Of a stretch of 11,681 bases of DNA, positions 1 through 6,562 are shown in pieces; position 1 is the stretch's first letter; each line of letters starts with the position of its first letter. The DNA is taken from assembly GCA_030149595.1 (NCBI GenBank), contig JASFBI010000014.1, positions 1 through 11,681 of the forward strand, given 5' to 3'. This DNA is from Desulfobacterales bacterium. Its GTDB lineage: Bacteria > Desulfobacterota > Desulfobacteria > Desulfobacterales > DAOWNP01. The notes beneath the pieces are model-generated. The model saw only the letters and a program-made list of their open reading frames with translations. It ran no database searches and had not been told where the DNA came from. The position numbers and the translations under genes were made by a program.

Positions 1-176
1 CAGATAAAGGTGCTGCTGTTAAGTCTGATATATTAAAGGGGGTAATTAGTGAAGGTACAGGAAGAAGAGCTAAATCTCTTAAAGTTTCTATTGCTGGTAA
101 AACCGGAACTACAAATAATTATAAAGATGCCTTATTTATAGGTTTTTCATCAAATATTGCAACAGGTGTATGGGTG

Positions 177-179
177 TGA
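177..179 (+). other. In-frame TGA inside the PBP reading frame
   Basis: The codon reads TGA between GTA TGG GTG and AAT GAT AAT. Conserved PBP1A sequence continues in the same frame on both sides, so this is a substitution and not a frameshift. The aligned family residue is a near-invariant glycine, not cysteine, which argues against an ancestral selenocysteine. Confidence 0.9.
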
Positions 180-185
180 AATGAT

Positions 186-207
186 AATTACAGTTCATTG
201 GGTAATT
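186..207 (+). other. Small hairpin just downstream of the in-frame TGA
   Basis: AATTAC (186-191) pairs perfectly with GTAATT (202-207) around a 10-nt loop, AGTTCATTGG. The loop starts about 15 nt after the TGA and contains a GU. This distance resembles the apical stem-loop of bacterial SECIS elements such as that of fdhF. The stem is only 6 bp with one G-C pair, and stems like this arise often by chance in AT-rich DNA, so I call it only a hairpin. Confidence 0.25.
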
Positions 208-405
208 TTGAAACCGGTGCAAAAGCAGCATTACCCATATGGATTGATTTTATGAACAAAGTGGTTTTACGAAACAGTGACAGTTATTTTAATATTCCCG
301 ACGGCATGTATCAGAAAAACTTTGATATGATTTCTGGTAATGACTGTTTTTCTAATTCTATTAACTGTGTAAAAGGATTGTTTAGAACAAAACATTGAAA
401 ATATT

Positions 406-867
406 GTGATAAAAAAAGCAAGTATAAATAATATTAAAAATATTCATAAATTGTTAACACAATTTGGAACCCAGGGAGAGCTTTTACCCCGTCCTTTAAG
501 TGAACTTTATGATCATCTGAGAGATTTTTTTGTATATACTGATAAAAGCAGAAATAATAAAACTATAAAAGGATGTTGTGCTTTGCAGATATGCTGGGAA
601 AATATAGCAGAAGTCAGATCCCTAGCTGTTTTGCCTGAATTTCAAGGTGAAAAAATAGGGTCAAAGCTTGTAATGGCTGCCATAAATAATGCCAGATCAC
701 TTGAAATTAAAAAAGTTTTTACATTAACTTATAAACCCGAATTCTTTAAAAATTTTGGGTTTAACATTATTTCAAAAAAAGAACTCCCTTTAAAAATATG
801 GGGGGAGTGTATTCACTGTGTGAAATTTCCTGATTGTGATGAAACAGCAATGATAAAAATATTATAA
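406..867 (+). CDS. argA: Short-form N-acetylglutamate synthase (single-domain GNAT), first step of arginine synthesis
   Basis: The 153-residue protein is predicted to transfer acetyl from acetyl-CoA to glutamate in the cytoplasm, opening the arginine pathway. It is one GNAT domain without the amino-acid-kinase domain of E. coli ArgA, which matches the short synthases known from delta- and epsilon-type proteobacteria. Visible marks are LLPRPLSELYDHLRDF (26-41), the motif A strand RSLAVLPEF (71-79), the acetyl-CoA loop QGEKIG (80-85), FTLTYKPEFFKNFGF (105-119) and the subgroup signature HCVKFPDCDE (137-146). The chosen start is GTG at 406, seven bases after the PBP stop. No good Shine-Dalgarno sequence precedes it, so translational coupling to the upstream gene is plausible. 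The protein looks intact. The general GNAT call is certain; the glutamate substrate is inferred from family resemblance. Confidence 0.82.
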   Translation: MIKKASINNIKNIHKLLTQFGTQGELLPRPLSELYDHLRDFFVYTDKSRNNKTIKGCCALQICWENIAEVRSLAVLPEFQGEKIGSKLVMAAINNARSLEIKKVFTLTYKPEFFKNFGFNIISKKELPLKIWGECIHCVKFPDCDETAMIKIL

Positions 868-896
868 ATTATAACATTTTTTATATGAAACTCTGT

Positions 897-916
897 CCAA
901 CAGAACTTGTTGTTGG
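897..916. terminator. Weak hairpin between convergent argA and pfk
   Basis: CCAACA (897-902) pairs with TGTTGG (911-916) around an 8-nt loop in the 61-bp gap between two genes that end toward each other. Neither strand has a proper T-run directly after the stem, so it is not a textbook rho-independent terminator. The position is suggestive only. Confidence 0.3.
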
Positions 917-928
917 CAAATGCCGTTA

Positions 929-2245
929 TTAACTGTTAATTAGAGTTTCCTGACCGGTAGATTCTAAAACTGTATGCCACAATTTACCATTGGGACTAAC
1001 CTGTTTTCGTTTTCCAACTGAGCAAGCCATGGGAATATGGACATAATGATTATTCCAGTGACCAATAATAATTTTTGTTTTACCAGCCATACCAGCATGC
1101 ACAGCATCCCTGCCTAAAAAACCACAAAAAACACTGTCATTTGAATTTGCAGGCATGCTTCTCAACAGGTAGCTGGGATCAAAATATTTTAGCGCAATAT
1201 TTATTCCTTTTTTTAAAAAGTATTCAATTATTTTATTTTTTAAAAAAACCCCTATATCATTTAGCTTTTTATTACCTGATGGATCAAACTCCTCTTTTTC
1301 ATCTTTAAAAATTTTTTGCCCGGCCCCCTCAGCAACAAGTATTACAGCATGTTTTCTTAATTTTAATCTTTTTTCAAGTTTACAAAAAAGGCCATTTTCA
1401 CCTTCAAGATCAAAATCAATTTCAGGAATCAGAACAAAATTAACATCCTGCTGGGCAATTGCAGCTGTTGCAGCTATAAAGCCAGAGTGCCTGCCCATAA
1501 CTTTTATCAAACCTATACCATTTAAATAGCCCTCAGCTTCATTATGAGCTCCTTTTATAGCTTGAGTTGCCATCTCAACTGCTGTATCAAATCCAAATGA
1601 CCTTGAAATCATATAGATATCATTATCAATGGTCTTAGGTATTCCTATAACACTTATTTTAAGGTTTCTTGTTGTTATCTCATCAGCTATTTTTGAAGCT
1701 GCTTTTAATGTTCCATCCCCTCCTATCATAAAAAGAATACCTATCTGCATTCTTTCAAGGCAATCAACCACCTGCCCTATATCCTGCTTGCCCCGTGAAG
1801 AACCTAACACAGATCCTCCTTCATTTAAAATATCTGAAACTTTTTTTGGATTAAGATCTACTGTCTGGTGTTTGCATTTTGGAATAAACCCTTCAAGCCC
1901 GTATTTTATACCAGATATATTTTTCACACCATATCTGTAATAGAGTTCCAGTACAATAGAACGTATTATATCATTTAAACCAGGACACAAGCCTCCGCAG
2001 GTGACAAGCGCACATCTCAGTTTGCTTGGATCAAAATATATTTGTTTTCTGGGGCCTGCAAGTTCAAACATTGGAATGGGGATATCATCTGAAATAAAAC
2101 TAACTATTTGTTTTGTATTTATCTGGATAATAATTTTTTCATCTTCCGGCACAAAATACTGATAGGCTGCCTGATCATCAAAAAGAGGTGAAACTATACT
2201 TGCTTTCCCAAGTGTATCTACCTGTGTTGTATCTGAACATTTCAT
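929..2245 (-). CDS. pfk: 6-phosphofructokinase, long plant/trypanosome-like type, predicted ATP-dependent
   Basis: This 438-residue cytoplasmic enzyme phosphorylates fructose 6-phosphate in glycolysis. A roughly 75-residue N-terminal extension precedes the catalytic fold, as in long PFKs. Motifs in order are GGLCPGLN (84-91), GSSRG (148-152), GGDGT (175-179), PKTIDND (203-209), MGRHSGF (250-256) and EGAGQ (306-310). The two donor-specificity positions are Gly in GGDG and Lys in PKTIDND. Gly at the first favours ATP; pyrophosphate enzymes carry Asp there. Lys at the second occurs both in PPi enzymes and in ATP-using plant and trypanosome PFKs. I therefore predict ATP but cannot exclude PPi. 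A Shine-Dalgarno GAGG (2251-2254 on the complement) lies 5 nt before the ATG. The start is only 16 bp after the kdsD stop, so the two are probably co-transcribed. It ends with TAA and is convergent with argA. Confidence 0.88.
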   Translation of the reverse strand: MKCSDTTQVDTLGKASIVSPLFDDQAAYQYFVPEDEKIIIQINTKQIVSFISDDIPIPMFELAGPRKQIYFDPSKLRCALVTCGGLCPGLNDIIRSIVLELYYRYGVKNISGIKYGLEGFIPKCKHQTVDLNPKKVSDILNEGGSVLGSSRGKQDIGQVVDCLERMQIGILFMIGGDGTLKAASKIADEITTRNLKISVIGIPKTIDNDIYMISRSFGFDTAVEMATQAIKGAHNEAEGYLNGIGLIKVMGRHSGFIAATAAIAQQDVNFVLIPEIDFDLEGENGLFCKLEKRLKLRKHAVILVAEGAGQKIFKDEKEEFDPSGNKKLNDIGVFLKNKIIEYFLKKGINIALKYFDPSYLLRSMPANSNDSVFCGFLGRDAVHAGMAGKTKIIIGHWNNHYVHIPMACSVGKRKQVSPNGKLWHTVLESTGQETLINS

Positions 2246-2261
2246 ATTATCCTCAAAAAAA

Positions 2262-3230
2262 TTAGAATTTTAGTGAACCTTTGCCAAAAATATCGTGCAT
2301 ATGAACTGCACCTATACTTATTCCTGATTCATCAACAACGGGTAAAACAGTAATCTGAAAAATTTCCATCTTATTTAAAGCATCATATGCAGGAGTATGT
2401 TTATATATTGTCTGGGGATTTTTTGTCATTATCTGATTTACTGTAGCTTTTGTAAATGATTTTTTATTTAAAATTAACCTTCTTAAATCTCCATCAGTAA
2501 TAATACCTGAAAGAGTATTTAAACCCTGTTTAACAACCAGAACAAATCCAAGGTTATATTCATCCATTTTTATTACAGCATCCAGCATATTTGTGTTTTC
2601 AACAACAAAAGGTGTATTATCTCCTGAAATCATTATACTGCTGACAGCAAGGGACAAACGCTGTCCCAATGCTCCTCCTGGATGAAAACTTTTAAAATCC
2701 TTGGAATCAAAATGCTTTTTGTTAATAAGTACAACAGACAATGCATCTCCCATTGCAAGAGTAGCTGTGGTACTTGCTGTTGGAGCAAGTCCCAAAGGAC
2801 ATGCTTCTTTTTTAACTCCAACATCTATTATTATATCACTTTGTCTTGCAAGACTGGAGTTTATATTTCCTGTAAATGAAATTATCCTGCACCCTATTTT
2901 TTTTATACTTGGAATCAGCATGTTCAATTCATCTGTTTCCCCGCTATTTGAAACAGCGAGAAATATATCTTCATGACATACCATACCAAGATCACCATGC
3001 ATTGCTTCAACAGGATGAAGAAACAGTGATTTTGTACCTGTGCTGTTTAGAGTTGCTACTATTTTTTGACATATAAGACCTGATTTGCCTATACCGCTTA
3101 TTATGAGACGACCTTTTGATTGATATATAAGCTCAACCATTTGTATAAAACTGTCATTTACTTTATCAATAAGATTAAGAATACCGTCTGCTTCTGTTTT
3201 TAATACTTCCTTGGCCTGTTTTATTATCAT
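2262..3230 (-). CDS. kdsD: Arabinose-5-phosphate isomerase, KdsD/KpsF/GutQ family
   Basis: The 322-residue cytoplasmic enzyme interconverts ribulose 5-phosphate and arabinose 5-phosphate, the first committed step to Kdo of LPS or capsule. Residues about 1-195 form the SIS sugar-isomerase domain, with GIGKSG (46-51), HPVEAMHGDLG (72-82), SNSGET (94-99), LAPTASTTATLAMGDAL (148-164) and FHPGGALG (182-189). Two CBS domains follow, about 203-257 (containing GIITDGDLRR) and 268-318. This is the usual full-length architecture, unlike short SIS-only versions. An AGG-containing Shine-Dalgarno lies about 8 nt before the ATG, and a TATAAT stands just upstream. The gene leads a two-gene unit with pfk. 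Its presence implies an outer membrane with Kdo. KpsF (capsule) and GutQ (sugar alcohol) paralogues cannot be told apart from KdsD by sequence alone; no gut or kps neighbours are visible. Confidence 0.9.
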   Translation of the reverse strand: MIIKQAKEVLKTEADGILNLIDKVNDSFIQMVELIYQSKGRLIISGIGKSGLICQKIVATLNSTGTKSLFLHPVEAMHGDLGMVCHEDIFLAVSNSGETDELNMLIPSIKKIGCRIISFTGNINSSLARQSDIIIDVGVKKEACPLGLAPTASTTATLAMGDALSVVLINKKHFDSKDFKSFHPGGALGQRLSLAVSSIMISGDNTPFVVENTNMLDAVIKMDEYNLGFVLVVKQGLNTLSGIITDGDLRRLILNKKSFTKATVNQIMTKNPQTIYKHTPAYDALNKMEIFQITVLPVVDESGISIGAVHMHDIFGKGSLKF

Positions 3231-3244
3231 TTAATATACCTAAA

Positions 3245-3250
3245 ATTATA
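3245..3250 (-). promoter_or_regulatory. Possible -10 box for the kdsD-pfk unit
   Basis: The complement reads TATAAT, 14 nt upstream of the kdsD ATG. No good TTGACA-like box lies 16-18 nt further upstream, only AT-rich sequence. A perfect -10 match is expected fairly often by chance here. Confidence 0.3.
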
Positions 3251-3351
3251 CAGATGTTTACAAAATAAAATTAATAGTTATATTTGCCAGTAAAGTAAGT
3301 CAAAATCAAGAAACTTTTATTTTAGAAAAAGTATTTAATTATATATATTAG

Positions 3352-3406
3352 TTAGTGTCTAATAAAAAATTATGTGCTGGTTGCATATTTTTTTATTAGG
3401 TGCTAA
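3352..3406 (+). other. 55-nt imperfect hairpin in the secA leader region
   Basis: Bases 3352-3369 pair with 3389-3406 over 18 positions. Eleven of these, CTAATAAAAAA against TTTTTTATTAG, are perfect, and three are G-T wobbles (3356-3358 with 3400-3402). After a T-T mismatch, 3371-3376 pairs with 3382-3387 around a 5-nt loop (CTGGT). The wobbles are G-U pairs only when the plus strand is transcribed; on the complement they become A-C mismatches. The structure is thus better in rightward RNA, the secA direction. It lies about 150 nt before the secA start. It could be a leader structure, a small RNA or a degenerate inverted repeat; I recognise no known family. Confidence 0.5.
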
Positions 3407-3536
3407 GCCTTAAATAAATACGCAATAGTATTGTATTCTCTTCAAAATAAACAAATCAGGGTTATTTTATTTTTAATCATAAAATAATTCTATAAACAAA
3501 ATCTAAAATAATTCAGCTATTTATAGATATTTTACT

Positions 3537-3543
3537 CAGGAGG
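3537..3543 (+). promoter_or_regulatory. Strong Shine-Dalgarno for secA
   Basis: CAGGAGG ends 12 nt before the ATG at 3556. It is the best ribosome-binding site in the window, although the spacing is longer than the usual 5-9 nt. The start is supported by the typical SecA N-terminus [16 protein letters not shown]. Confidence 0.7.
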
Positions 3544-3555
3544 AAATAACAATCG

Positions 3556-6084
3556 ATGTTGTTTGATTTTTTATCTAAAATTTTTGGAAGTAAAAATGAG
3601 CGGGTTATTAAAAAACTTCAGCCTGTTTTAAATCAAATAAATGAACTTGAAACTAAATGCAAAGCATTATCAGACTCAGAACTATCTCAATACACCTCAC
3701 AGTTCAAACAAGAAATAGATAATGGTAAAAGCCTTGATCTTATATTACCAGAAGCTTTTGCCATTGTCAGGGAAGTTTCAACAAGAACCTTGGAAATGCG
3801 TCATTTTGATGCTCAAATAATAGGTGGAATTATTCTTCATCAGGGTAAAATTGCTGAAATGAAAACAGGAGAGGGAAAAACTCTCGCTGCTACCCTGCCC
3901 GCTTATTTAAACGCTCTTTCAGGCAAATCCGTTCATATAATTACTGTAAATGACTATCTTGCAGAAAGAGATTCAAAATGGATGAGCAAACTTTTTACTT
4001 TCTTAGGCTTAAGTGTCAGCACAATTACACATGGACTTGATGATGATGAGAGGGGAAAAGCATACAGTGCAGATATTATATATGGAACAAATAATGAATT
4101 TGGTTTTGACTATTTAAGAGACAACATGAAATTTGAAAAAGAGTCTGTTGTTCAAAAAAAACTCAATTTTGCTATTGTTGATGAGGTAGACAGCATATTG
4201 ATTGATGAAGCAAGAACCCCTCTTATAATTTCAGGACCTGCTGAGAAATCAACTCACCTTTATACCATGGCAAACAATATAATTCCTAAATTAAAAAAAG
4301 AGATTGATTTTGCCATAGATGAAAAAGAAAAATCCTCTGTTTTAACTGAAAAAGGGGTTTCAACGGTTGAAAATCTTCTTAAAATAGATAATCTGTATGA
4401 TCCAAAACAGATTGAAAATCTCCACCACATAAACCAGGCTTTAAAAGCTCACTCACTTTTCAAGCTGGATGTTGACTATATAATTAAAGATAATGAAGTT
4501 GTAATTGTTGATGAATTTACAGGAAGATTAATGCCAGGGAGACGCTATAGCGATGGTCTTCACCAGGCTCTTGAAGCCAAAGAGTGTGTTAAAATCGAAA
4601 ATGAGAACCAGACCCTTGCCACAGTAACCTTTCAGAATTACTTCAGAATGTATAATAAACTGTCAGGAATGACCGGAACAGCAGACACAGAGGCTGTTGA
4701 ATTTAAAAAAATATATGACCTTGATGTTGTTGTAATCCCCACAAACAAACCCATGATCAGGAAAGATTATCCAGATGCTATTTATAAAACAGTAAAGGAG
4801 AAATACAGTGCTGCAATAGATGAAATTTATAAATTAAACAAAAAACAGCAGCCTGTGCTTGTGGGAACAATTTCCATTGATGTATCTGAAGATTTAAGTA
4901 ACAAACTTAAAAAACGAGGAATAAAACACTCGGTTTTAAATGCTAAAAAACATAAGGAAGAAGCCCAGATTATTGCAAGTGCCGGACAGCCCGGAGCTGT
5001 TACAATATCTACAAATATGGCCGGGCGTGGGACTGATATTGTTTTAGGTGAAGGTGTTAAAGAAAACGGCGGTCTTCATATTTTAGGTACCTCAAGACAT
5101 GAAAGCCGCCGTATAGACAATCAGCTAAGAGGAAGGTCAGGGCGTCAGGGAGATCCTGGTTCGTCATGCTTTTACATGTCACTTGAAGATGACCTGCTGC
5201 GTATATTCGGAGGTGAACGAATTACCAAAATAATGGACAAACTCGGCATGGAAGAAGGTGAACCCATAGAACACAACCTCATCAGCAGGGCAATAGAAGG
5301 TGCTCAGAAAAAAGTTGAGGGACACAATTTTGATATAAGAAAACATCTTATCGAATACGATGATGTAATGAATCAGCAAAGAGAAATAATTTACCGCCAG
5401 CGCAGAGAAGCCTTAAACGGTGAAAATTTAGATATCGCAATATTTGATATGATACATGAAAAATTATTTGATATCATAAAAAACAGTATAAATCATAGAA
5501 CAGACGAGTCCTGTTATAATTTAAATAAATTAAATGAGAATATATTTAATCAGTTTAATGTTTACATTGATGATATTGACAAAAATACTATAAATAATTC
5601 ATCGGAACAGGAGCTGGAAAAACTTTTTTTTGACCTGGTAATGTCTAAATACCAAGAAAATGAATCTCTGGTTGGAAAAACAGATATGAATAACATAATT
5701 TCTTTTTTAATGCTCCAGAAAGTTGACAACCTGTGGAAAGAGCATCTTTTTGCCATGGATCATTTAAAAGAAGGGATTGGTTTACGCGGATATGCCCAGC
5801 AAAATCCTCTGATGATCTATAAAAAAGAAGGTTTTGAAATGTTTCAGAACTTGATAGATAAGATTAAAGAAGAAACACTATACTTTCTTTTTAGAATAAA
5901 CATTGTAAAATCCGAAGATTTAGAAAGAAAAGAGCAGGAAAAAAACAACCAGCTTGTTTTTTCACACGGAAATGAATCAGATCAAAAGAAAAAACCCGTT
6001 AAAAGAGAAGGTGATAAAATAGGCCGAAATACACCTTGTCCCTGCGGAAGTGGAATGAAGTTTAAAAAGTGTTGCGGCAAGTAG
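3556..6084 (+). CDS. secA: Preprotein translocase ATPase SecA
   Basis: The 842-residue motor binds preproteins and SecYEG at the inner membrane and drives export by ATP hydrolysis. Domains in order are NBD1 with the Walker A MKTGEGKT (102-109) and the DEVD box (209-212, followed by [12 protein letters not shown]), the preprotein cross-linking region from about 225, the [23 protein letters not shown] segment, NBD2 with [10 protein letters not shown] and the arginine-finger region [15 protein letters not shown], then the helical wing and scaffold. The C-terminal zinc tail has cysteines 828, 830, 839 and 840 (CPCGSG...KKCCG), usually linked to SecB or ribosome contact. The reading frame is complete with no missing motif. 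It ends with TAG; the next non-TAG in-frame stop is 8 codons later. It appears to be transcribed alone, with a structured leader upstream and a perfect inverted repeat downstream. Confidence 0.97.
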   Translation: MLFDFLSKIFGSKNERVIKKLQPVLNQINELETKCKALSDSELSQYTSQFKQEIDNGKSLDLILPEAFAIVREVSTRTLEMRHFDAQIIGGIILHQGKIAEMKTGEGKTLAATLPAYLNALSGKSVHIITVNDYLAERDSKWMSKLFTFLGLSVSTITHGLDDDERGKAYSADIIYGTNNEFGFDYLRDNMKFEKESVVQKKLNFAIVDEVDSILIDEARTPLIISGPAEKSTHLYTMANNIIPKLKKEIDFAIDEKEKSSVLTEKGVSTVENLLKIDNLYDPKQIENLHHINQALKAHSLFKLDVDYIIKDNEVVIVDEFTGRLMPGRRYSDGLHQALEAKECVKIENENQTLATVTFQNYFRMYNKLSGMTGTADTEAVEFKKIYDLDVVVIPTNKPMIRKDYPDAIYKTVKEKYSAAIDEIYKLNKKQQPVLVGTISIDVSEDLSNKLKKRGIKHSVLNAKKHKEEAQIIASAGQPGAVTISTNMAGRGTDIVLGEGVKENGGLHILGTSRHESRRIDNQLRGRSGRQGDPGSSCFYMSLEDDLLRIFGGERITKIMDKLGMEEGEPIEHNLISRAIEGAQKKVEGHNFDIRKHLIEYDDVMNQQREIIYRQRREALNGENLDIAIFDMIHEKLFDIIKNSINHRTDESCYNLNKLNENIFNQFNVYIDDIDKNTINNSSEQELEKLFFDLVMSKYQENESLVGKTDMNNIISFLMLQKVDNLWKEHLFAMDHLKEGIGLRGYAQQNPLMIYKKEGFEMFQNLIDKIKEETLYFLFRINIVKSEDLERKEQEKNNQLVFSHGNESDQKKKPVKREGDKIGRNTPCPCGSGMKFKKCCGK

Positions 6085-6241
6085 TATTTTTTAATAAAAT
6101 AGGTATGATAGACTTTCATCTAAGTAACTAAATTATTTTTTCTGATAATTTAGTTACTTAGAAAAACACTATCTAAAAAGCTTATTTTTTTAAGATACTT
6201 GAATTTTTTTAAAAAAATCATTAAAATTTATTTTAAAAAAC
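6085..6241. promoter_or_regulatory. AT-rich secA-clpS spacer with stacked A/T palindromes
   Basis: Besides the 17-bp inverted repeat described separately, this spacer holds a 16-bp palindrome at 6203-6218 (ATTTTTTT followed by AAAAAAAT) and a second one at 6221-6236 (TTAAAAT, TT, ATTTTAA) just before clpS. Such A-tracts can bend DNA or act as promoter UP elements. The clpS promoter is presumably here, but I cannot place it. No Shine-Dalgarno precedes clpS. Confidence 0.45.
6120..6161. other. Perfect 17-bp inverted repeat after secA
   Basis: Bases 6120-6136 (CTAAGTAACTAAATTAT) are the exact complement of 6145-6161 around an 8-nt loop (TTTTTCTG). It begins 35 bp after the secA stop. The stem is AT-rich with four G-C pairs per arm, and no T-run follows on the plus strand, so it is not a standard intrinsic terminator. 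It could still stabilise the secA 3' end, attenuate clpS, bind a dimeric regulator, or be the residue of a small palindromic mobile element. Confidence 0.75.
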
Positions 6242-6556
6242 ATGACTGACTATAATATAAAAACAAAAGAAATTGTTTTACCTAAGACAAAAAAAGAACT
6301 AAAAGAGCCGCCAATGTATAAAGTTCTTTTAAATAATGATGATTACACAACAATGGATTTTGTAGTTGAAATTCTTATTTCAGTTTTTCATAAATCTGAA
6401 ATAGAAGCCATAAGCATAATGCTTGATGTTCATCGTAAGGGAGTTGGAATGTGTGGGATTTACAGCTTTGAAATTGCTGAAACAAAAATTAATATAGTTC
6501 ATTCTAAGGCCAGCAAAAAAAATTTTCCGCTTAAATGTTCAATAGAAAAGGAATAA
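6242..6556 (+). CDS. clpS: ClpS adaptor, N-degron recognition
   Basis: ClpS binds proteins with Leu, Phe, Tyr or Trp at the N-terminus and hands them to ClpA for degradation by ClpP in the cytoplasm. The 104-residue length fits the family. A flexible N-terminal tail (1-22) leads into PPMYKVLLNNDDYTTMDFV (23-41). The pocket residues Asn32, Asp33 and Asp34, the gatekeeper-position Met38 and His64 line up with E. coli ClpS Asn34, Asp35, Asp36, Met40 and His66 at a constant offset of two. VHRKGVGMCGIYSFEIAETK (63-82) is the second conserved block. All recognition residues are present, so it should be a true N-degron adaptor. No Shine-Dalgarno is visible upstream (the sequence is nearly all A/T). 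The stop lies 6 bp before clpA, so the two are an operon. Confidence 0.95.
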   Translation: MTDYNIKTKEIVLPKTKKELKEPPMYKVLLNNDDYTTMDFVVEILISVFHKSEIEAISIMLDVHRKGVGMCGIYSFEIAETKINIVHSKASKKNFPLKCSIEKE

Positions 6557-6562
6557 AAGAAT

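Larger units (their letters stand above)
1..398 (+). pseudogene. 3' end of class A penicillin-binding protein (PBP1A-like), interrupted by in-frame TGA
   Basis: This is the C-terminal end of a bifunctional peptidoglycan glycosyltransferase/transpeptidase that cross-links the cell wall in the periplasm. The reading frame enters from the left edge (first full codon at base 3). Visible family marks are the GTGRRAK stretch, the transpeptidase KTGT box at bases 99-110 (AGKTGTTNNYKDA context), the strand FIGF...TGVWV, and after the stop the ETGAKAALPIWIDFM segment typical of PBP1A C-termini. A TGA at 177-179 stands where the family normally has Gly (GVWVG-D); one substitution from GGA would produce it. 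There are 58 residues before the TGA and 72 after it, ending at TGA 396-398. Truncation at the TGA would remove the last strand and helix of the transpeptidase fold. The N-terminal part and the SxxK motif lie outside the window. The family call is firm; whether the gene is dead, recoded or misread cannot be decided here. Confidence 0.85.
3231..3555. promoter_or_regulatory. Divergent spacer between kdsD and secA
   Basis: This 325-bp gene-free, AT-rich stretch must hold the promoters of both the kdsD-pfk unit (leftward) and secA (rightward). I see a leftward TATAAT, a long hairpin (3352-3406) and a strong secA Shine-Dalgarno. No convincing -35/-10 pair for secA stands out from the AT-rich background, and no small ORF or tRNA is apparent. 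Confidence 0.6.

Noticed and set aside
198..398. A separate 66-residue protein starting at ATG 198
   Set aside because: Its sequence is the C-terminal end of the penicillin-binding protein in the same frame as the upstream part; the ATG only appears as a start because of the TGA at 177.
928..940. Palindrome ATTAAC-T-GTTAAT at the end of pfk as an operator
   Set aside because: It overlaps the pfk stop between convergent gene ends, where an operator has no obvious role; a 6-bp AT-rich palindrome is likely chance.
1629..1940. A 103-residue plus-strand ORF inside pfk
   Set aside because: It is a shadow on the opposite strand of a well-conserved coding region, with no start signal or recognisable protein.
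3352..3406. A miniature transposable element (MITE)
   Set aside because: The terminal arms form a hairpin, but I see no target-site duplication and no second copy in the window.
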